In this document: positions 4,624 to 5,981 of the stretch, one piece after another
Numbering within the stretch: the first letter of the stretch is position 1
Layout of the letters: each line of letters opens with the position of its first letter
DNA from: Bacillota bacterium
Lineage (GTDB): Bacteria > Bacillota > Clostridia > Clostridiales > Caloramatoraceae
NCBI GenBank assembly: GCA_023389275.1
Contig: JAEWEN010000089.1
Location: 1 to 5,981, forward strand
DNA: 5,981 nt
Direction: 5' to 3'
The notes under the pieces: model-generated
What the model was told of the DNA's origin: nothing
The model's database searches: none
What the model saw: the letters and a program-made list of their open reading frames with translations, nothing else
Translations under genes and position numbers: made by a program

Positions 4624-5727
4624 ATGTGGTTTTCATGTGGAAAAGACATTTTACAAGAAGGAATTAATATAGTATCTAGAGCAGCTTCTAATAAAACAAC
4701 TTACCCTATATTAGAGGGGATACTTATAAAGGCTACAGACAATAAAGTTGTTTTAACAGCAACAGACCTTGACTTTGGTATAGAAACAGAAATAAATGCT
4801 ACTGTTTTAGAAAAAGGATCAATAGTTATAAACTCAAAGTTATTTTCAGATCTTATAAGAAAGCTTCCTAATGAGGAAATAACTTTAAAAGTAAGTGATA
4901 AAAACGTTAATATATCATGTAAAAACTCTGAATTTAATATAGTTGGTAATTCACCAGAGGATTTTCCATCACTTCCTCTAATTAATGAAAACACAATGTA
5001 TGAAGTTCAAGAAGATATATTAAAAAATATGATAAGACAAACAATATTTGCAGTAGCTCAAGATGAAACAAGACCTATATTTACAGGTATACTTTTTGAG
5101 GTAAAAGAAAGTACACTAAGTTTTGTTGCACTTGACGGTTATAGATTAAGTATTAAAAAGCAGGCTTTAGAAGGTGCAAGTGATATAAATGCAGTTATAC
5201 CTGGTAAAGCACTTAACGAAATATCAAAAATACTAGACATAAAAGGTGAATCTGTTAGAATAACATTTACACCTAACCATATATTATTTAATCTTGGAGA
5301 AACAAAAGTTATATCTAGACTTTTAGAAGGGGACTTTATTAATTATAGACAAATAATTCCTGATGAATACAAACTAAAAGTTGCAGCTAATAGGGGAGAG
5401 CTTTTACATAGTATTGAAAGAGCATCACTACTAGCTAGAGAAGGTAAAACAAACCTTATAAGATTTGATATAAAAGATAACAGTATAGTTATAACTTCAA
5501 ATTCCCAGTTAGGTAATGTTTGTGAAAAAGTAGATGTTCAAACAGAAGGAGAAGATGTTAAAATAGCATTTAATGCTAAATACTTCCTTGATGCACTTAG
5601 AATAATAGAAGCAGAGGATATTATTCTTGAGTTCTCAACAAGTGTAAGTCCTTGTATTGTTAAGAAAAACGAAGGAGACGATTTTATTTATCTTGTTTTA
5701 CCTGTTCGAGATGCAAGTATTAAGTAA
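4624..5727 (+). CDS. dnaN: DNA polymerase III beta subunit (sliding clamp)
   Basis: The beta clamp forms a ring dimer around DNA that gives the replicative polymerase its processivity and docks many repair and replication proteins. From ATG 4624 it has 367 residues, the usual length, in three similar clamp domains of about 120 residues each. Recognisable stretches are ILQEGINIVSRAASNKTTYPILEGILI (9-35), ATDLDFGIE (46-54), RPIFTGILFE (150-159), DGYRLS (171-176), LEGDFINYRQIIP (234-246), FNAKYFLDAL (316-325) and the near-terminal LPVR (359-362) of the hydrophobic protein-binding pocket. Five residues (DASIK) follow the LPVR motif, slightly more than the one or two common in homologues. A TTG at 4618 would add two residues but is too close to the SD. 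dnaN is probably cotranscribed with dnaA and ends before the terminator at 5765. Confidence 0.98.
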   Translation: MWFSCGKDILQEGINIVSRAASNKTTYPILEGILIKATDNKVVLTATDLDFGIETEINATVLEKGSIVINSKLFSDLIRKLPNEEITLKVSDKNVNISCKNSEFNIVGNSPEDFPSLPLINENTMYEVQEDILKNMIRQTIFAVAQDETRPIFTGILFEVKESTLSFVALDGYRLSIKKQALEGASDINAVIPGKALNEISKILDIKGESVRITFTPNHILFNLGETKVISRLLEGDFINYRQIIPDEYKLKVAANRGELLHSIERASLLAREGKTNLIRFDIKDNSIVITSNSQLGNVCEKVDVQTEGEDVKIAFNAKYFLDALRIIEAEDIILEFSTSVSPCIVKKNEGDDFIYLVLPVRDASIK

Positions 5728-5764
5728 AAATAGTATAATAGATTATATAAATATATATATAAAG

Positions 5765-5787
5765 CCACCTGTTTTCAGGTGGTTTTT
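5765..5787 (+). terminator. Intrinsic terminator after dnaN
   Basis: CCACCTG (5765-5771) pairs perfectly with CAGGTGG (5776-5782) around a TTTT loop, followed by T5 (5783-5787). It lies 37 bases after the dnaN stop and only 25 bases before the next start codon. Flanking A-T and G-U pairs can lengthen the stem. Confidence 0.9.
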
Positions 5788-5791
5788 AGAT

Positions 5792-5820
5792 TGTGGATAA
5801 GGAGGATATCCTGTGAATAA
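5792..5820 (-). promoter_or_regulatory. Pair of DnaA boxes over the S4-gene leader and start codon
   Basis: Two exact consensus boxes lie on the minus strand, TTATCCACA at 5792-5800 and TTATTCACA at 5812-5820, with starts 20 bases apart. The first touches the SD AAGGAGG (5799-5805), and the second contains the GTG start codon (5813-5815). A 10-base palindrome (AGGATATCCT, 5803-5812) lies between them. They are separate from the two main clusters and lie beyond dnaN. Confidence 0.75.
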
Positions 5821-5981
5821 AGTAGAAATAAATACAGAATATATAAAATTGGACCAGTTTTTAAAGTGGGCAGCTATAGCTGACAATGGTGTAGTTGCTA
5901 AATCAATTATTTTAGATGGCCTTATAAAAGTTAACTCTGAGGTTTGTACTATGAGAGGTAAAAAACTTCGTAAAGGAGACA
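5813..5981 (+). CDS. yaaA: S4-domain RNA-binding protein, YaaA/RlbA family (partial, 3' end missing)
   Basis: Only the first 56 codons and one extra base are present; the frame is open to the window edge. The visible part is an S4-type RNA-binding domain: IKLDQFLKWAAIADNGVVAK (11-30), then a hydrophobic turn with IILDGLIKVNSEV (32-44) and RGKKLRKGD (48-56). This matches the small S4 protein encoded between dnaN and recF in Bacillota (YaaA in B. subtilis, called RlbA in some annotations; full length about 70 residues), thought to act in ribosome assembly or maturation. The start is GTG 5813, seven bases after AAGGAGG (5799-5805). The gene follows a strong terminator closely, and its start codon lies inside an exact DnaA box, both unusual. 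recF is the expected next gene but is outside the window. Confidence 0.92.
   Translation, partial: MNKVEINTEYIKLDQFLKWAAIADNGVVAKSIILDGLIKVNSEVCTMRGKKLRKGD

Noticed and set aside
4701..4994. Open frame antisense to dnaN
   Set aside because: It mirrors the dnaN codon pattern and has no SD or known motif.
1..5981. Accessory or mobile system (transposon, CRISPR, phage, defence, toxin-antitoxin)
   Set aside because: All coding space belongs to the conserved oriC gene set, and no long direct or terminal inverted repeats were seen.

Overview
The window is the chromosomal replication origin (oriC) neighbourhood of a low-GC Bacillota, most likely a Clostridium-type organism. The grounds are the strong A+T bias, the AGA/ATA/TTA-rich codon use, the strong AGGAGG-type ribosome binding sites, and the gene order jag(khpB)-yidC-yidD-rnpA-rpmH <- oriC -> dnaA-dnaN-S4(yaaA/rlbA). 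I cannot name the species from the sequence alone.

Left arm (1-2553, all minus strand): a five-gene ribosome and membrane-biogenesis operon is read away from the origin. A consensus sigma-A promoter (2525-2553) drives rpmH (ribosomal protein L34, 2314-2448, a 44-codon gene). A hairpin and U-tract overlapping the rpmH stop codon probably attenuates transcription before rnpA (RNase P protein), yidD, yidC (membrane insertase) and khpB/jag (KH-R3H RNA-binding protein). The operon ends at a strong intrinsic terminator at 8-37. rnpA, yidD, yidC and jag are only 3-17 bases apart, and several SD sequences lie in or across the upstream stop codon.

Origin: this is a bipartite oriC with dnaA (3012-4364, plus) between two DnaA-box clusters. 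The left cluster (rpmH-dnaA gap) has seven exact matches to TTATNCACA. The right cluster (dnaA-dnaN gap) has four. The last right-hand box is followed by a GC-rich block and eight consecutive DnaA-trio triplets, and then by a very A+T-rich stretch. That is the arrangement of the basal unwinding system described for Bacillus subtilis, so duplex opening most likely starts near 4542-4590.

Right arm (plus strand): dnaN (sliding clamp, start most likely ATG 4624) ends at 5727 and is followed by an intrinsic terminator (5765-5787). Twenty-five bases later an S4-domain gene (yaaA/rlbA family) starts at GTG 5813 and runs off the window. Two further exact DnaA boxes cover its leader, and one contains its start codon.

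All genes read outward from the origin, the usual co-orientation with replication. I found no transposon, phage, CRISPR, toxin-antitoxin or other accessory system. What is worth a second look is the architecture of the origin and its coupling to transcription signals, not a new gene system.
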